A DNA stretch of 23,089 nt, taken from positions 1 through 23,089 of IMG/VR virus record IMGVR_UViG_3300038403_000005. One strand, given 5' to 3'. This document shows, piece after piece, positions 22,409 to 23,089 of this stretch. This DNA comes from a virus. The position numbers were made by a program, and so were the translations under genes. Below the pieces are notes generated by a model. The model was given only the letters and a program-made list of their open reading frames with translations. It did no database searches and was not told the DNA's origin. How positions within the stretch are numbered: position 1 is the stretch's first letter; each line of letters opens with the position of its first letter.

Positions 22409-22582
22409 TTAGGCCACTTGATCCTGTAGCACCACAGTCGCCCCCAAAATCTTGAAATCGCCGCGCTCTATTTCTGCTATGTATTCGTCTGGAGATTTTA
22501 TATCAGGCCGTGGATTATCCGGGTCATTCATAATTTCGTCCCAGTTGTTTCTTATTTGCTTTCGGCTCATAAACAAGTACAT
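22409..22582 (-). CDS. Small protein of unknown function, first ORF of a cassette-like unit (57 aa)
   Basis: The protein starts MYLFMSRKQIRNNWDEIMND and continues with PDEYIAEIERGDFKILGATV, a mixed alpha/beta pattern without signal or membrane segment. I chose ATG at 22582 because AGAGAGG lies 6 nt upstream and the start follows the attC-like site by 14 nt, the usual short leader of cassette genes. An open extension to 22669 would translate the attC-like sequence itself. Internal Met5 is an alternative start. The stop TAA is within GCCTAAC, the same box that holds stops in the neighbouring cassette-like units, but no paired GTTRRRY box follows here. Function unknown. Confidence 0.55.
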   Translation of the reverse strand: MYLFMSRKQIRNNWDEIMNDPDNPRPDIKSPDEYIAEIERGDFKILGATVVLQDQVA

Positions 22583-22596
22583 TGGTGTCCTCTCTG

Positions 22597-22661
22597 GCCT
22601 AACACGGCCATCAACCGGCCAGTCCAAACGCGCGTCGCGCTGGTCAACCTTTGTGTTAGGC
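22597..22661 (-). repeat. attC-like recombination site 1
   Basis: On the minus strand this 65-bp segment runs from GCCTAAC (RYYYAAC, R'' box) to GTTAGGC (GTTRRRY, R' box), both exact matches. The outer 9 bases (GCCTAACAC/GTGTTAGGC) pair perfectly. Inside, GACCAG and CTGGCC pair with one mismatch around a CGCG-ACG-CGCG stem, giving the nested imperfect hairpin that integron integrases recognise on the folded single strand. The preceding ORF ends with TAA inside the R'' box, and the next ORF begins 14 nt after the R' box. This is the clearest attC-like element in the window. Confidence 0.7.
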
Positions 22662-22874
22662 GCCTTCACGCCACGGCACCGCCAGCGTCCAAAGAACCCG
22701 GCGCATCCTCAGCATCTCGCGGCGGCTCATGTCTCGCGGTATCACAACCTGGGCAAGCCATCCGCCGTCGAGAACAATCGGAATCGCCAGCCCTGGTCGC
22801 GGCTTGGGTGACACCGCTGGCGGCTGCGAGGCAGAATGGTGCTTAGTCCGTCGATTTCCCATTTTAGGTGCCAT
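22656..22874 (-). CDS. Small protein of unknown function ending in an attC-like site (72 aa)
   Basis: The protein begins MAPKMGNRRTKHHSASQPPA with a basic, disordered start. It then has LAIPIVLDGGWLAQVVIPRD, followed by MSRREMLRMRRVLWTLAVPW. This 'IP..L.G...A...IP.DM...E..R....L..L' pattern is common in short bacterial and phage proteins of unknown role. ATG (22874) is 4 nt after GGAG and overlaps the end of the truncated sialic-acid-synthase frame by 11 nt. The TAA stop lies inside the GCCTAAC box of attC-like site 1, as expected for a gene cassette. Two in-frame Met codons (residues 1 and 5) are possible starts. Confidence 0.65.
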   Translation of the reverse strand: MAPKMGNRRTKHHSASQPPAVSPKPRPGLAIPIVLDGGWLAQVVIPRDMSRREMLRMRRVLWTLAVPWREGA

Positions 22875-23089
22875 TGCGCTCCGCCCGCAAACTGACCGAT
22901 GCCGATTCGCTTTGGACAGGTCCATAGTGGACTGTACCAATCGCCTCATGCGCCCGGCGACATTCCATCACCAGTGTCTTGAACTCCTGCGGTTCGAGCG
23001 CGAAGTGGGAGTCCAGACCGCCGTCGTTTCGATCGAGCGTGATGTGCTTCTCGATCATGCAGGCCCCGAGTGCTACGGCCGCCACGGAC
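22864..23089 (-). CDS. Sialic/legionaminic-acid-synthase-type (NeuB family) gene, 3' end only, lacking the SAF domain
   Basis: The frame enters from the right edge and stops at TAA (22866-22864), giving the last 74 codons of a larger gene. VAAVALGACMIEKHITLDRN and DGGLDSHFALEPQEFKTLVM are the end of the NeuB TIM barrel. The His of EKH and the His of DSHFALEP correspond to the metal ligands of the family, so the visible part of the active site is intact. Such enzymes condense phosphoenolpyruvate with N-acetylmannosamine or related sugars to make nonulosonic acids for surface glycans. After YGPVQSESASVSLR the protein ends AERNGT, where family members usually continue with RRSL and an antifreeze-like SAF domain of about 60 residues. 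The gene is therefore truncated, or belongs to a short variant. It could modify host surface sugars, or be bacterial DNA next to a prophage. Confidence 0.85.
   Translation of the reverse strand, partial: SVAAVALGACMIEKHITLDRNDGGLDSHFALEPQEFKTLVMECRRAHEAIGTVHYGPVQSESASVSLRAERNGT

Noticed and set aside
22583-22669. N-terminal extension of the 57-residue ORF to 86 residues
   Set aside because: The added residues would be translated from the attC-like palindrome, and a better ribosome-binding site precedes the ATG at 22582.
1-23089. CRISPR arrays, tRNA or rRNA genes, integrase, reverse transcriptase/diversity-generating element
   Set aside because: No regularly spaced repeats, cloverleaf, ribosomal sequence, recombinase motif or RT motif was found by eye. 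A BPP-1-like order alone does not show a diversity-generating element, and the left-edge gene is incomplete.

Overview
The window reads as part of the genome of a tailed, short-tailed (podovirus-type) bacteriophage or prophage of a GC-rich bacterium. Every gene I can support lies on the minus strand, packed with stop/start overlaps (ATGA, TTGA, GTGA, TGATG). The order matches the virion module of T7-like and BPP-1-like podoviruses. No ribosomal, tRNA, integrase or lysogeny-control gene is visible. The host cannot be named from this sequence. All descriptions below follow the direction of transcription, from the right edge (23089) to the left edge (1).

Right end, 23089-22163 (accessory). The window opens with the 3' end of a sialic-acid-synthase (NeuB-type) gene that stops before the usual C-terminal SAF domain. 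Three small unknown ORFs follow. They are punctuated by two segments that look like integron attC recombination sites (22597-22661 and 22163-22215). The stop codon of the preceding ORF sits inside the outer box of each site, as in integron gene cassettes. This is the most unusual part of the window.

Control region, 22162-21976. It holds a consensus-like promoter, a 63-bp interrupted inverted repeat with a nested hairpin, and a palindrome one base away from the 16-bp chromosomal ParB site (parS) consensus.

Packaging and early head genes, 21975-13023. A DUF5681-type protein (small-terminase candidate) comes first, followed by four small or structural-looking genes. Next are a free-standing HNH/AP2 homing endonuclease and a conserved phage protein. 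The large terminase carries a 365-residue intein in its Walker A motif. This intein starts with Ala and has the W-C-T residues of a class 3 intein plus a LAGLIDADG endonuclease. Two tiny genes, the T7-type portal, a Bbp19-like protein and the scaffold follow.

Capsid unit, 13022-11603. A promoter and structured leader precede the major capsid protein and a small head protein, and an intrinsic terminator follows. This mirrors the phi10-gene 10-Tphi arrangement of T7.

Tail and ejection genes, 11592-1. These are a conserved virion-region protein, tail tubular proteins A and B, a GNAT-like protein in the gp13 position, internal virion proteins B, C and D, a 25-codon ORF, a coiled-coil protein, a tail-fibre-like protein, a possible small lipoprotein, and a large structural protein that runs off the left edge.

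Together the genes specify DNA packaging (terminase, portal), capsid assembly (scaffold, capsid, head protein), a short tail (tubular proteins A and B) and the internal proteins that deliver DNA at infection. Two homing elements sit in or beside the terminase, and cassette-like DNA lies upstream of the whole operon.
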